Positions 47,416-57,230 of a stretch of DNA of 64,000 nt are shown here, one piece after another. The DNA lies in NCBI RefSeq assembly GCF_001729765.1, contig NZ_CP017181.1, positions 2,852,001 through 2,916,000 of the forward strand. Reading direction: 5' to 3'. Position 1 is the first letter of the stretch; each line of letters begins with the position of its first letter. Source of the stretch: Enterobacter kobei (GTDB lineage: Bacteria > Pseudomonadota > Gammaproteobacteria > Enterobacterales > Enterobacteriaceae). The translations under genes were made by a program, and so were the position numbers. The notes below the pieces were generated by a model, which saw only the letters and a list, made by a program, of their open reading frames with translations, did no database searches and had not been told where the DNA came from.

Positions 47416-47423
47416 CGCTTTTG

Positions 47424-47446
47424 ACCTGCTCCCGTTCGGAGCAGGT
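47424..47446 (+). terminator. Hairpin after ftnB
   Basis: ACCTGCTCC/GGAGCAGGT 9-bp stem, 5-nt loop, nine bases beyond the ftnB stop. Poor T-run, moderate strength expected. Confidence 0.65.
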
Positions 47447-47569
47447 TACCTTCCCTGCGCCAACCTTCTGCTTTTGCTGAGATTTAACAAATCAGATCTC
47501 GCTCCCAATGATTAACCACACAACATGTAATGATTTATTTAATTACATAATCATTGACGAGGGAGCAGC

Positions 47570-48913
47570 ATGATCACCATTGAGTTTATTGTCATTCTCC
47601 TCTGCCTGCTGACGGGTACACGTTTCGGCGGCATGGGGCTTGGGTTAATCAGCGGGATTGGCCTTTTTATTTTGTGTTTTGTCTTTGGTCTCCAGCCCGG
47701 CAAGCCGCCGGTTGACGTGATGTTGACCATTCTCGCCGTGATTGGTTGTGCAGCCACCCTGCAAACTGCCGGTGGGCTCAATGTCATGATGCAATTTGCC
47801 GAACGCCTCCTGCGCAAACATCCGCAGCACATCACGCTTCTCGCCCCGTTTACCACCTGGATGCTGACCTTTCTCTGCGGTACCGGCCATGTGGTCTACA
47901 CCATGTTCCCCATCATTGCGGATATCGCCCTGAAAAAAGGGATCCGACCCGAGCGCCCAATGGCCGTGGCATCGGTAGCATCGCAGATGGCAATCACGGC
48001 ATCACCGGTTTCCGTCGCCGTCGTGTCGCTGGTCTCCATCCTGGCCGCCCAGCATGGGATCGGTCACGCATGGGGGATCCTGGAAATACTCGCCGTGTCG
48101 GTTCCCGCTTCACTTTTTGGTGTCGCCATTGCTGCCCTGTGGAGTTTACGCCGCGGGAAAGATTTGTCTGACGACAGGGAGTTTCAGGAAAAACTAAAAG
48201 ATCCAAAGCAGCGTGAGTTTATCTATGGCGGTACGGAGACGTTAATGAATCAACGTTTTCCGAAGCAGGCTTACTGGTCGACCTGGATTTTCTTTGCCGG
48301 TATTGCCGTGGTTGTCCTGCTCGGGGCCTTCCCCGAACTGCGCCCCGCCTTCGAGTTGAAAGGCAAAATGACGGCGCTGTCGATGAACCTGGTCATTCAG
48401 ATGATGATGCTCATTGCCGGTGCCGTGATGCTGATGGCCTGCAAGGTCAATGCCTCAGCCATTTCTAACGGCGCGGTATTTAAGGCCGGTATGGTGGCGA
48501 TTTTCTCGGTGTTCGGGGTGGCGTGGATGAGCGATACCTTTTTCCAGGCGCATCTCGACGAGTTAAAACTGGCGCTGGAAGGCGTGGTGAAAAGCCATCC
48601 GTGGACGTATGCCATCGTGCTTTTCCTGGTGTCGAAGCTGGTGAACAGCCAGGCGGCTGCCCTGACGGCCGTGGCGCCAATGGGGCTGATGCTGGGGATC
48701 GATCCAAAAATGCTGATCGCCTTTTTCCCGGCGTCATACGGCTATTTTGTTCTGCCGACCTATCCCAGTGATTTAGCCTGCATCGGCTTCGATCGCTCAG
48801 GAACCACCCGCATCGGCAAATTCATCATTAACCACAGCTTCATTCTGCCCGGATTAATCGGTGTGAGCTGCGCGTGTGCGGCGAGCTACCTGCTGGTACA
48901 GACTTTCTTTTAA
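47570..48913 (+). CDS. Anaerobic C4-dicarboxylate antiporter (DcuA/DcuB family)
   Basis: 447 residues, ten or more membrane helices. Family-specific stretches: LQPGKPPVDVMLTI, CGTGHVVYTMFPII, ITASPVSVAVVSLVS, LVSKLVNSQAAALTAVAPM and SDLACIGFDRSGTTRIGKF. DcuA/B exchange fumarate, malate or aspartate for succinate, mainly in anaerobic growth. It is a divergent paralogue, not the standard dcuA or dcuB locus, placed between ftnB and yecJ where E. coli has nothing. A/T-rich imperfect palindrome (CAATGATTAA ... TAATCATTG) precedes the start. Confidence 0.88.
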   Translation: MITIEFIVILLCLLTGTRFGGMGLGLISGIGLFILCFVFGLQPGKPPVDVMLTILAVIGCAATLQTAGGLNVMMQFAERLLRKHPQHITLLAPFTTWMLTFLCGTGHVVYTMFPIIADIALKKGIRPERPMAVASVASQMAITASPVSVAVVSLVSILAAQHGIGHAWGILEILAVSVPASLFGVAIAALWSLRRGKDLSDDREFQEKLKDPKQREFIYGGTETLMNQRFPKQAYWSTWIFFAGIAVVVLLGAFPELRPAFELKGKMTALSMNLVIQMMMLIAGAVMLMACKVNASAISNGAVFKAGMVAIFSVFGVAWMSDTFFQAHLDELKLALEGVVKSHPWTYAIVLFLVSKLVNSQAAALTAVAPMGLMLGIDPKMLIAFFPASYGYFVLPTYPSDLACIGFDRSGTTRIGKFIINHSFILPGLIGVSCACAASYLLVQTFF

Positions 48914-48955
48914 AGGCATCAACGGTCGACTTACGCGGTCGCCCGTTTGCAGATA

Positions 48956-49207
48956 TTAATGCGACTCGCCCTGCGGGGTGAAGCGCAGCTCAATCAGCGC
49001 GATCGCTTTCTGGATCGCACGAAGCGTCACCGGGTCAGCGGCGGCAGGATGGCTGGTGAAATCAATGTTTCTCAGCTGCGTGGACATCTTCTCGCGGACT
49101 TCAACCGGGGCAATAACATCCAGAACATCAAGGATTTGCTTAATAACCAGCTGACAGGCAACAACGTCAGAGACCAGTTCCTGATCGGCGCTCAGGTTTT
49201 GTGACAT
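48956..49207 (-). CDS. yecJ: DUF2766 protein YecJ
   Basis: 83 residues, almost identical to E. coli YecJ ([20 protein letters not shown]; ends TPQGESH). Small soluble helical protein of unknown function, restricted to enterobacteria. Start at 49205–49207 with AGGAG upstream. It stands alone downstream of azuC on the same strand; a terminator between them suggests independent transcription. Confidence 0.93.
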   Translation of the reverse strand: MSQNLSADQELVSDVVACQLVIKQILDVLDVIAPVEVREKMSTQLRNIDFTSHPAAADPVTLRAIQKAIALIELRFTPQGESH

Positions 49208-49286
49208 GGGGCTTCTCCTTATTTAAAGGCCGCCATAGTATCAAAACGCAGCCCCTGACATCTCCCCTTCGTCACCAGCAGGGACA

Positions 49287-49314
49287 AAAAAACCCGCCGA
49301 AGCAGGTTTTTTTT
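49287..49314 (-). terminator. Terminator of azuC
   Basis: Minus strand AACCTGC-TTCG-GCGGGTT followed by Ts, directly after the azuC stop. Very short gap between stop and stem, consistent with the compact AzuCR RNA. Confidence 0.9.
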
Positions 49315-49315
49315 A

Positions 49316-49399
49316 TCAGAACATGGCGCCCGGCGGCACGTCTTTAAAGGTGCGGCAGTAATTGGCCCACATACTTTTGAGGATTTTGCGCAGTTTCAT
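49316..49399 (-). CDS. azuC: Small membrane-associated protein AzuC
   Basis: 27-residue ORF starting MKLRKILKSMWANYCR and ending PPGAMF, matching the 28-residue E. coli AzuC in order and sequence; GGAGCATCACA precedes the start. E. coli AzuC is an amphipathic inner-membrane peptide that binds GlpD, and its mRNA (AzuCR/IsrB) also acts as a base-pairing sRNA. Location between yecJ and yecR agrees. A CRP palindrome lies ~85 bp upstream. Confidence 0.9.
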   Translation of the reverse strand: MKLRKILKSMWANYCRTFKDVPPGAMF

Positions 49400-49460
49400 T
49401 GTGATGCTCCATTAACTTGTCATACAGCTTTATCGTCAATGCGCCTATAATATGACCAAC

Positions 49461-49496
49461 ATCACAAAAATCAATGTTTTTGTGATGTGCATCACA
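49461..49496. promoter_or_regulatory. CRP site and overlapping inverted repeat upstream of azuC
   Basis: TGTGATGTGCATCACA (49481–49496) is a perfect CRP site. It overlaps a second palindrome, ATCACAAAAA-N6-TTTTTGTGAT (49461–49486), giving three ATCACA/TGTGAT half-sites. An azuC minus-10 (TATTAT, minus strand ~49447–49452) lies downstream. E. coli azuC is reported to be under CRP control. Confidence 0.75.
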
Positions 49497-49636
49497 ATTC
49501 AATTTACTGCAACACCTGTTAGCCAGCAAAACCGCGAACAAAATCAAAGAGAGAAGGCAGATCGTCCGGCTATTCCTGGCATTGGGCTACGTCTCTGCGG
49601 GTACGATAACGTATCTCCATCCACTCAGAGCGAACC

Positions 49637-49975
49637 ATGAAAAGAGTCATCGTAGCCGGTACGATCCTGCTGCTCGCGGGATGCAGCGTTAACCGTCAGG
49701 CGGAAATCAGTAGCCTCGACGCACCAAACGGCATTGTCCGCCTCGATTACGGTCAGGCCGTGCTGCAAAATGCCTGGTCTGACGAATATGTAAATAACGG
49801 CACCGCAGTGAAAGCCTGCCAGGGTATGGGGTATGCCACCGCGTCTGCCTACGGGCAACCCGTCAAAACCTGTGCGCTGATAAGCGGCTCTTTGTGCCTT
49901 AACGAAAGCGTGACCATTCAGTATAAATGCATGGGTTATGCCGTTAACCCTAAGTCAAATAATCCCTGGTATTAA
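49637..49975 (+). CDS. yecR: Lipoprotein YecR
   Basis: 112 residues with a lipoprotein signal (ILLLAGCS lipobox, Cys at ~16). YecR-like family (C-terminal KCMGYAVNPKSNNPWY). In E. coli yecR belongs to the flagellar regulon, but no function is known. Four further Cys in the mature part could form disulfides in the periplasm. A short hairpin terminator follows. Confidence 0.93.
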   Translation: MKRVIVAGTILLLAGCSVNRQAEISSLDAPNGIVRLDYGQAVLQNAWSDEYVNNGTAVKACQGMGYATASAYGQPVKTCALISGSLCLNESVTIQYKCMGYAVNPKSNNPWY

Positions 49976-49982
49976 TCCAAGC

Positions 49983-50008
49983 TGCCAGCGTTTGCTGGCA
50001 CTTTATTT
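49983..50008 (+). terminator. Terminator of yecR
   Basis: TGCCAGC-GTTT-GCTGGCA stem-loop followed by CTTTATTT. Confidence 0.8.
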
Positions 50009-50172
50009 AACTAAGAACAAAAACAATTCGCATTAATATAAAACCGACAATGCGTTTTATTCCCATTCGTATTTTGAAGTAATGAATATTTATTTTACGT
50101 TTTGCAAATAATTAAATAACAAATTATAGTGTCGCTCATTGTGAACCAGTAATAATAACCCGGAGCGTCACC

Positions 50173-50670
50173 ATGCTGAAAACTGAAATGATCGACAAGC
50201 TCAATGCGCAAATGAACCTTGAGCTCTTTTCATCCCTTCTCTACCAGCAGATGAGCGCCTGGTGCAGCTACCACAGCTTTGAAGGTGCGGCCGCGTTTCT
50301 GCGTCGCCATGCGCAGGAAGAGATGACCCACATGCAGCGCCTGTTTGATTATCTGACCGACACCGGCAGCCTGCCGCGCATTGAGACCGTGGCCTCGCCT
50401 TTTGCCGAGTATAATTCTCTCGATGAACTGTTCCGCGCCACCTACGAGCACGAACAGCTGATCACGCAGAAAATTAACGAACTGGTTCATGCGGCAATGA
50501 CCAGCCAGGATTATCCAACCTTTAATTTCCTGCAATGGTATGTGGCAGAACAGCATGAAGAAGAGAAGCTGTTTAAATCCGTGCTGGATAAATTATCCCT
50601 GGTGGGTAAATCAGGTGAAGGTCTTTACTTTATTGATAAAGAACTTTCCACTCTCGATACACAGAATTAA
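50173..50670 (+). CDS. ftnA: Bacterial non-haem ferritin FtnA
   Basis: 165 residues, the normal FtnA size. Ferroxidase ligands are present: Glu17 region ([17 protein letters not shown]), the E-x-x-H pair in [17 protein letters not shown], and the later [16 protein letters not shown]. 24-mer cage that stores iron. Start ATG at 50173 with GGAG upstream. In E. coli FtnA is induced by iron through Fur/H-NS. Confidence 0.97.
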   Translation: MLKTEMIDKLNAQMNLELFSSLLYQQMSAWCSYHSFEGAAAFLRRHAQEEMTHMQRLFDYLTDTGSLPRIETVASPFAEYNSLDELFRATYEHEQLITQKINELVHAAMTSQDYPTFNFLQWYVAEQHEEEKLFKSVLDKLSLVGKSGEGLYFIDKELSTLDTQN

Positions 50671-50674
50671 TTTC

Positions 50675-50703
50675 AACGCGGTGCGGGTTTCCTGCACCGC
50701 GTT
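50675..50703. terminator. Bidirectional terminator, ftnA / hypothetical
   Basis: AACGCGGTGC/GCACCGCGTT 10-bp stem between the convergent ends of ftnA and the 113-residue hypothetical gene. Confidence 0.8.
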
Positions 50704-50706
50704 AAT

Positions 50707-51048
50707 TTACATACATCCTGCGCAGCTGGTACAGCGCCAGTCATGGGGATTGACGGCCTGATAAAAATAGCGGTAGCTGGCCGTCTCAAGCGGAATACCC
50801 ACCTCGAAAAACAGGTCTGTCAGCCAGTCAACGTTTTCGATAATCCACTCATCTTCCTGTAAGCCTTGTGCAAAGGTTTCATCTTCAGGATCAATAACCG
50901 AATAGATTGCCCAGGTGCCCATATCCTTTTCGCGGCGGGACTCAGGCAGCGTCAGAGGCTGGTTCTGCCAGCTTATTATCCAGTGTCCATGGCACAACAG
51001 ATTGCCTCCCCGGCTCCATGCCGCCGTAAATGGATTCTCCCCCTCCAT
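50707..51048 (-). CDS. Uncharacterised protein with C-terminal CxxCxxC
   Basis: 113 residues, not recognised. Start at 51046–51048 has GAGGA six bases upstream. Rich in Trp and acidic residues (AIYSVIDPEDETFAQGLQEDE); ends WRCTSCAGCM, a CxxCxxC that could bind metal or be redox-active. No signal peptide or membrane helix. It occupies the place of yecH in E. coli (between ftnA and tyrP) but does not look like YecH. Confidence 0.7.
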   Translation of the reverse strand: MEGENPFTAAWSRGGNLLCHGHWIISWQNQPLTLPESRREKDMGTWAIYSVIDPEDETFAQGLQEDEWIIENVDWLTDLFFEVGIPLETASYRYFYQAVNPHDWRCTSCAGCM

Positions 51049-51170
51049 AAAAAATCCTCACATTATTTTATTATTTGCACGAGTTGTTTACGTTACGCCT
51101 GAAATTTGCGCCGTGACATTGCTCTTATGAAGTAGGCATCGCCCCATTAAGGATCACTGCACGCCTAACC

Positions 51171-51188
51171 CGTAAATATTTCATTACA
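51171..51188. promoter_or_regulatory. TyrR box 1 upstream of tyrP
   Basis: CGTAAATATTTCATTACA matches the TyrR box TGTAAA-N6-TTTACA with two mismatches at the ends. Two adjacent boxes control tyrP in E. coli. Confidence 0.75.
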
Positions 51189-51193
51189 CATCT

Positions 51194-51211
51194 TGTAACG
51201 GTGATTTGACG
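51194..51211. promoter_or_regulatory. TyrR box 2 (weak) upstream of tyrP
   Basis: TGTAACGGTGATTTGACG fits the same consensus less well and lies five bases from box 1, the paired arrangement used for tyrosine repression and phenylalanine activation of tyrP. Confidence 0.6.
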
Positions 51212-51279
51212 AGTTACGGCTTTTCCCTTACTCTGCGCCGCAGAAATTGTCGCGATTCACCATCGTCGTAGAGGAAAGC

Positions 51280-52491
51280 GTGAAAAACAGAACCCTGGGA
51301 AGTATTTTTATCGTCGCCGGAACGACGATTGGCGCAGGAATGCTGGCAATGCCCCTGGCTGCTGCAGGTGTGGGATTCGGGATGACGCTGCTGCTTCTTG
51401 GCACACTCTGGGCGCTGATGTGTTACACCGCGCTGTTGTTGCTTGAGGTTTACCAGCATGTGCCCGCCGACACCGGGCTGGGTTCACTGGCGGCGCGCTA
51501 CCTGGGACGCTACGGTCAGTGGATAACCGGCTTTAGTATGATGTTCCTGATGTACGCCCTGACTGCCGCGTATATTAGCGGGGCCGGGGAGCTCATTGCC
51601 TCCAGCGTCAATGACTGGTTTGGCTCTGACATTACCCCGGCGACGGGAGCAATCTTCTTTGCGCTCATCGGCGGCGGCGTGGTCTGCGTGGGGACCTCGC
51701 TGGTCGATCTGTTCAACCGTTTTCTCTTCAGCGCCAAAATTCTGTTTCTGATTGTCATGCTGGTCCTGCTGGCACCGCATGTGCACAAGGTTAATCTGCT
51801 GACGCTGCCGCTGGAAAAAGGGCTCGCACTTTCCGCTATCCCGGTGATTTTCACCTCGTTTGGCTTCCACGGCAGCGTACCGAGTATTGTCAGCTATATG
51901 AACGGCGATACTCGCAAGCTGCGCCGCGTGTTTGTTATCGGCAGCGCGATCCCGCTCATCGCCTATATTTTCTGGCAACTGGTGACGCTGGGCAGCATTG
52001 ACTCTACAACCTTTATTGGACTCATGGCGCAGCACGCTGGCCTGAATGGTTTTCTGCTGGCACTGCGCGAGGTCGTCACGTCTCCTCACGTGGAGCTGGC
52101 GGTCCATCTGTTTGCCGACCTGGCGCTGGCGACCTCGTTCCTGGGCGTGGCGCTCGGCCTGTTTGATTACCTGGCCGACCTGTTCCAGCGTCGCAATACG
52201 GTTAGCGGACGGTTACAGACGGGGGTAATTACTTTCCTGCCGCCGCTCGCGTTTGCGCTGTTTTACCCACGCGGGTTTGTGATGGCGCTGGGTTACGCCG
52301 GGGTGGCGCTGTCGATCCTGGCGCTGTTACTCCCTTCCCTGCTGGCATGGAAGAGCCGCCAGCAGCATCCTCAGCAGGGGTACCGCGTGGCGGGAGGAAA
52401 ACCGCTGCTGGGCATTGTGTTTAGCTGTGGGGTGGTGATTATTCTGGTGCAGGTATTGATTGCCGCCGGCATGTTGCCGGAAGTGGGTTAA
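51280..52491 (+). CDS. tyrP: Tyrosine-specific transporter TyrP
   Basis: 403 residues from the GTG at 51280 (GAGGA upstream), the E. coli length. Aromatic amino acid permease family (HAAAP) with eleven membrane helices; N-terminal [18 protein letters not shown] is the substrate-binding unwound helix 1. Tyrosine:proton symporter of the inner membrane. Two TyrR boxes precede it and a terminator follows. Confidence 0.97.
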   Translation: MKNRTLGSIFIVAGTTIGAGMLAMPLAAAGVGFGMTLLLLGTLWALMCYTALLLLEVYQHVPADTGLGSLAARYLGRYGQWITGFSMMFLMYALTAAYISGAGELIASSVNDWFGSDITPATGAIFFALIGGGVVCVGTSLVDLFNRFLFSAKILFLIVMLVLLAPHVHKVNLLTLPLEKGLALSAIPVIFTSFGFHGSVPSIVSYMNGDTRKLRRVFVIGSAIPLIAYIFWQLVTLGSIDSTTFIGLMAQHAGLNGFLLALREVVTSPHVELAVHLFADLALATSFLGVALGLFDYLADLFQRRNTVSGRLQTGVITFLPPLAFALFYPRGFVMALGYAGVALSILALLLPSLLAWKSRQQHPQQGYRVAGGKPLLGIVFSCGVVIILVQVLIAAGMLPEVG

Positions 52492-52495
52492 ATAA

Positions 52496-52522
52496 AAAAG
52501 GGGCTATCTTTAGCCCCTTTTT
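52496..52522. terminator. Bidirectional terminator, tyrP / yecA
   Basis: A-tract, AGGGGCTA-TCT-TAGCCCCT stem, T-tract; serves convergent tyrP and yecA. Confidence 0.92.
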
Positions 52523-52523
52523 A

Positions 52524-53192
52524 TCAATGCAAACAGCAGCTCTTAAACTTCTTCCCGCTGCCGCAAGGACACGGATCGTTGCGCCCGACCTTCGTACCGT
52601 TCACAATCGGCTTCTTTGCTTCAGGCTGCTGCGGGTTATCTACCCAGTATTGATATAAACGCAGTGGCGCTGGCTGGATGCGCTCAATGCTGGCGATATA
52701 GTCTTCTTCGCTCAGTTCATCCAGCTTCTCGCTGTTCTCTTCCGTACCGTGCAGGGCAATCACTTCGAGATCGGCCTTCAGAGACTCCGGCAAGGCTGAC
52801 CAGTCCGTCAACGCCACGCCGCGCATATAGCCATAGCACCACTCTTCCACCACGGTGTAGCTCTCACCGTCGACGTCGTTATATCCAAACATCGGCTCAA
52901 ACTGGTCCGGGTATTCGCTCAGCCGCTCAGCAATGTCGTTCATATGCTTAAAGCAGAGATCGATAAAACGGTTCATTTCACGATCGTTTTTCCAGCGCGG
53001 AATGTATTTCTCCCCGCCCCACACGGCCACCAGCCAGGTATCTGGCTCAACGACAACAGGGCCGGAAAGCACTGCGGTAAGCATGCCGTCCAGTTCGGAT
53101 ACGTCAATCACAGACGCATCGTCATGGCCGTAAGACATGAGAGTCTCTTCCAGCCATGCCATTTCGCTTTCATTTAATGGACCTTCCGTCAT
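52524..53192 (-). CDS. yecA: UPF0149/SEC-C metal-binding protein YecA
   Basis: 222 residues from [10 protein letters not shown] (ATG at 53190–53192, AGGAG upstream; a longer in-frame start is not supported). UPF0149 domain followed by a C-terminal SEC-C zinc motif, [20 protein letters not shown], as at the SecA C-terminus. E. coli YecA binds ribosomes and SecA-linked clients through this motif. Last backbone gene in the window; in E. coli the leuZ tRNA follows. Confidence 0.95.
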   Translation of the reverse strand: MTEGPLNESEMAWLEETLMSYGHDDASVIDVSELDGMLTAVLSGPVVVEPDTWLVAVWGGEKYIPRWKNDREMNRFIDLCFKHMNDIAERLSEYPDQFEPMFGYNDVDGESYTVVEEWCYGYMRGVALTDWSALPESLKADLEVIALHGTEENSEKLDELSEEDYIASIERIQPAPLRLYQYWVDNPQQPEAKKPIVNGTKVGRNDPCPCGSGKKFKSCCLH

Positions 53193-53605
53193 CGCGGACA
53201 CTCCTGATAAAAAGGAAAAGATCCTAACACAGTTCTCACGCCGTTCCCGGCTGAAGTTTAGGTCTTTATTGCTGCAAAAGTGTGCAAATCGTGACCCTTG
53301 CACAACTTATGGGCTTTAATGTTAACGATATGTGATCTCCGCTGTAATTTCTTCTCCTGCCGCAGGGCGGCAGAACGCGGCGCTCTATACTCAAAGATGT
53401 CATAACCCCGTCAAGGGGTTAACCATTCTGGCAACGTTTTTGCTTGCTGTTCTTCGCGCGACGCTGCGCATGGAAACCTCGCCGTATCATGCAGGATGCC
53501 GTTCGTTTAGTGCATTTTGTTCTTGCCCGTGTTTTGGATTGGCTGCGCCCTGGGCGTTCAGGTTTACGCCGTGGTGCAAAAACCTCTTTGCTAAGGAACA
53601 TAATA
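53193..53605. other. Intergenic region with several palindromes, no tRNA
   Basis: 413 bp between yecA and the truncated ORF. Contains TGTGCAA...TTGCACA (53281–53304), CTGCCGC-AGG-GCGGCAG (53357–53373) and AACCCC-GTCAA-GGGGTT (53404–53420). No leuZ, cysT or glyW tRNA sequence is present although these follow yecA in E. coli. A weakly coding frame runs from 53489 into the ORF below; I do not recognise it. Confidence 0.5.
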
Positions 53606-53648
53606 ATGTCGCTGAAATTAATCAGAACTCCCCTGTCTCTTGTGTTAG
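53606..53648 (+). pseudogene. 5' end of an unknown gene cut by IS5
   Basis: ATG at 53606 with AAGGA eight bases upstream, opening MSLKLIRTPLSLVL; after 14 codons the frame enters IS5 and stops at 53693–53695. Good start context suggests a real gene whose remainder has been lost. Product unknown. Confidence 0.5.
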
Positions 53649-54844
<1,196 letters not shown>

Positions 54845-55001
54845 GTAGTGAAGACCCTTTTTGAGTGATAGGGAAATTCAAAAGTCGATTTCGAGACGTA
54901 AGGTCCAATAACTTCTTACGCATAGCCTCGAGGGAAGTCAGAATAAAATCTGAGCCTCCTTGATTGAGTTCCTCTGCTGTAGAGGTATCTACAGTCGACA
55001 T
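54845..55001 (-). pseudogene. N-terminal remnant of a DUF4011-type (helicase-like) gene
   Basis: ~52 codons from the ATG at 54999–55001 (GGAG seven bases upstream), cut by IS5. The segment ILTSLEAMRKKLLDLTSRNR followed by LLNFPITQKGSSLR is the signature N-terminus of DUF4011 proteins, which are usually very large (DUF4011, split superfamily 1 helicase, Vsr/REase-like C-terminus) and occur in defence islands. It is the third gene on the same strand after two DUF262 genes. Domain assignment is from memory of this motif; everything downstream is lost. Confidence 0.75.
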
Positions 55002-55081
55002 AATGTTCTCCATTTCTTAGGGTCCACAAGTAAAACGTTTTATGCTGATGCATCACAAAAAGACCGCAGTAAACTGCTGCA

Positions 55082-55112
55082 AAGAAGAGGAGATTTTTAG
55101 TCTCCCCTTCTT
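55082..55112 (-). terminator. Hairpin between DUF262-HNH and DUF4011 genes
   Basis: On the minus strand AAGAAGGGGAGA and TCTCCTCTTCTT can form a 12-bp stem (one G-U). A smaller GCAGT/ACTGC hairpin followed by GGTCTTTTT lies just downstream. These suggest attenuation or termination, so the DUF4011 gene could have had separate expression. Confidence 0.5.
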
Positions 55113-55187
55113 TATCAATCAGATCATACAATCAACTTAACGCCCATTAGTTGATAGCAGCCAAATTTCATAAACAGATTCAATCCG

Positions 55188-57230
55188 TTATTGCTGAATT
55201 TGATTGGATAGTAAGACCTGCAACATATCTTGTTGATGCACAGCTATCTCATCTTCCAGCCAACGACCTTTATCTTTCATCAGCCGAATCATAGCAAGCA
55301 ATTTAAGACTATCAGTCTGGTTATTGGCAAGGCTTGCTTCAAAGTGCTCCTGCTTCTGTTGCGGCTGGAAGTTACTCAAGCGCGAGTTCTTGCTGTGGCT
55401 GATAAGGCAAAGGTTGCCAAACGAATGGAGTGCACTCTGCTCAACCGGTTTATAGCCATCCATCGGATGCTGGGGTGAGAAGTGCTCCACCGAGCTGCGG
55501 AAAGTGAACTCAAAGGGGCCAGCAACTTTGTCACTATTCCGATCTCGTACCCACAGCAGATAGTCGAGGAAGTTGAAGACAAAGTTGTTCTCGATATGAC
55601 CGAAGCGAAGTTTGGATGTAATCACCTTGTGCCAACTCTCATCCACATTGATGGCGGGCAACAGGGCGTTATCAAGGTAGAGCATCTGGTAATAGGAAGC
55701 CCCTTCACCAGGCGCCAAAAAGCGCTGGAAGACAAAGCGGCGAGCCTGACTCTCCAGATAGGACAGATAAGCCCCGGCATCCACCGGTTGATCAGGGTGA
55801 CAATTGTCGAACAGATATCTCAGTGCACCATTCAGCCAATGTTTGTAAACCAGGGTCGGGGTCGACACATGAAACGCCGACAGCAACATCAGGACCCGCC
55901 GGTTAACACCAGAGAAACCATTCTCATTTTCATCCTTGTCAAAGGTATTGATGTAACTGACGCTCTTTTCCGAATACCAGTGCAGCCGCTTCAGACTCCA
56001 ACTATCCTTGCCATCGGCAAACTCGCGCTTGATGATGAACTGATCAAACAGATACTTGCTCTTTAACAGGCCATAGATAAAACGCTGAACTGCCGCTACT
56101 GGATCCGGTTGCCTTATCACTCGCAGCTCAAACTGATCGACCAGTTGTTTATCATCAAGCGGCACCCCCTCCGTATCACCCGGGTCGCGGCTCACGAGTC
56201 GCAGCACATGGAGCAAGAAGTTGGAGAAGTTGATGACGCTGTTAAAGCGCTCGGAGCCTGCGCTCTCCTCCTCCACCGTCTGCTCACCATCAAGCTTGTC
56301 ATCCTGCAAAATGGCCAACAAGGTGCGCCCTTGGCTACCGGCAGCTGCACGGCTTTTATCGGCAGCGTCGGCCGTGTTTGGGGATCCTAGCAGATCAAGC
56401 AGATGGGCAAAATCACGGGGCACAAACTGACCCCAGTCGCTCTCACCAAACAGACGGTGGCGCTCTTGCGGGGTAAAGCCGTACTGGATATAGCGCTCCA
56501 TATTGGCGCAGGCATCCCATACCCGGGTCAGTATATGAATACTTTGGCGACGATGCTCTTCCTCGGGTATCTGGTTCAGCGTCTCCATCAGCCGCGCCTT
56601 GATCACTTCATGCTTTTCCAACTGCTCGCCGCGATTGTTCATCGCCTCGAAGAAGTGATTGAGATCGGTATCCTTGGGTACTTCGATACGAGAGATCTGC
56701 ACATGCTTGAAGAGGTAGTCGCAAAAGGCCGTCAGTTTAGCCCCTACCAAACCAAGATCCGCCATTGCCTTGCCAATCAGCTCAAAACCGTTCACCAAAC
56801 CTTCATTGAAGGTACTCCCCCGCAAATCGTAGGGGGCAACACCCTGCCATAAGCGCTCGAAGGTATGGCTCGATATCGGGCGACTCTCAAAAGCGAGGTT
56901 GATGGTCTGATACCAGCTCATATCCACCGAATCTATCGCGTGATGTTTGAGCCAATTGGCCAGCAGAGAGAGGGTAGTAAAGCGCTGCTGGCCATCGATT
57001 ACCTCGAAACTGCCATCGTCCCGGGCAAACACCACCAGGGTGCCGATATAGTAGGTTTGCGGCCCCTTACCACTGACCAATTTTTGATGATAATCCAGCA
57101 CATCCTGCAGCAGCTGGGTGATCTCTCCCTCACCCCAGGCATAGTTGCGCTGGTACATGGGCACCAGATAGCGGGCGCGATGTTCAAGCAGTGCACGAAT
57201 GGAAAAGGGGCGAACGCCTGCATCATTCAT
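55188..57230 (-). CDS. DUF262–DUF1524 (GmrSD-like) nuclease protein
   Basis: 680 residues. N-terminal DUF262: [15 protein letters not shown] (residues ~22–36), YYIGTLVVF, and the NTP-binding/hydrolysis motif [15 protein letters not shown] (Asp79–Arg83), then [20 protein letters not shown]-terminal DUF1524 HNH domain: [12 protein letters not shown] and [20 protein letters not shown]. Fused GmrS+GmrD-like proteins are type IV, modification-dependent restriction enzymes or related phage-defence nucleases (GmrSD, SspE). It starts within the last 8 nt of the other DUF262 gene. Target unknown. Confidence 0.85.
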   Translation of the reverse strand: MNDAGVRPFSIRALLEHRARYLVPMYQRNYAWGEGEITQLLQDVLDYHQKLVSGKGPQTYYIGTLVVFARDDGSFEVIDGQQRFTTLSLLANWLKHHAIDSVDMSWYQTINLAFESRPISSHTFERLWQGVAPYDLRGSTFNEGLVNGFELIGKAMADLGLVGAKLTAFCDYLFKHVQISRIEVPKDTDLNHFFEAMNNRGEQLEKHEVIKARLMETLNQIPEEEHRRQSIHILTRVWDACANMERYIQYGFTPQERHRLFGESDWGQFVPRDFAHLLDLLGSPNTADAADKSRAAAGSQGRTLLAILQDDKLDGEQTVEEESAGSERFNSVINFSNFLLHVLRLVSRDPGDTEGVPLDDKQLVDQFELRVIRQPDPVAAVQRFIYGLLKSKYLFDQFIIKREFADGKDSWSLKRLHWYSEKSVSYINTFDKDENENGFSGVNRRVLMLLSAFHVSTPTLVYKHWLNGALRYLFDNCHPDQPVDAGAYLSYLESQARRFVFQRFLAPGEGASYYQMLYLDNALLPAINVDESWHKVITSKLRFGHIENNFVFNFLDYLLWVRDRNSDKVAGPFEFTFRSSVEHFSPQHPMDGYKPVEQSALHSFGNLCLISHSKNSRLSNFQPQQKQEHFEASLANNQTDSLKLLAMIRLMKDKGRWLEDEIAVHQQDMLQVLLSNQIQQ

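Noticed and set aside
53193-53648. tRNA genes leuZ/cysT/glyW expected after yecA
   Set aside because: Searched by eye for the leuZ-type acceptor and anticodon arms and CCA ends; none present. Recorded as an absence instead.
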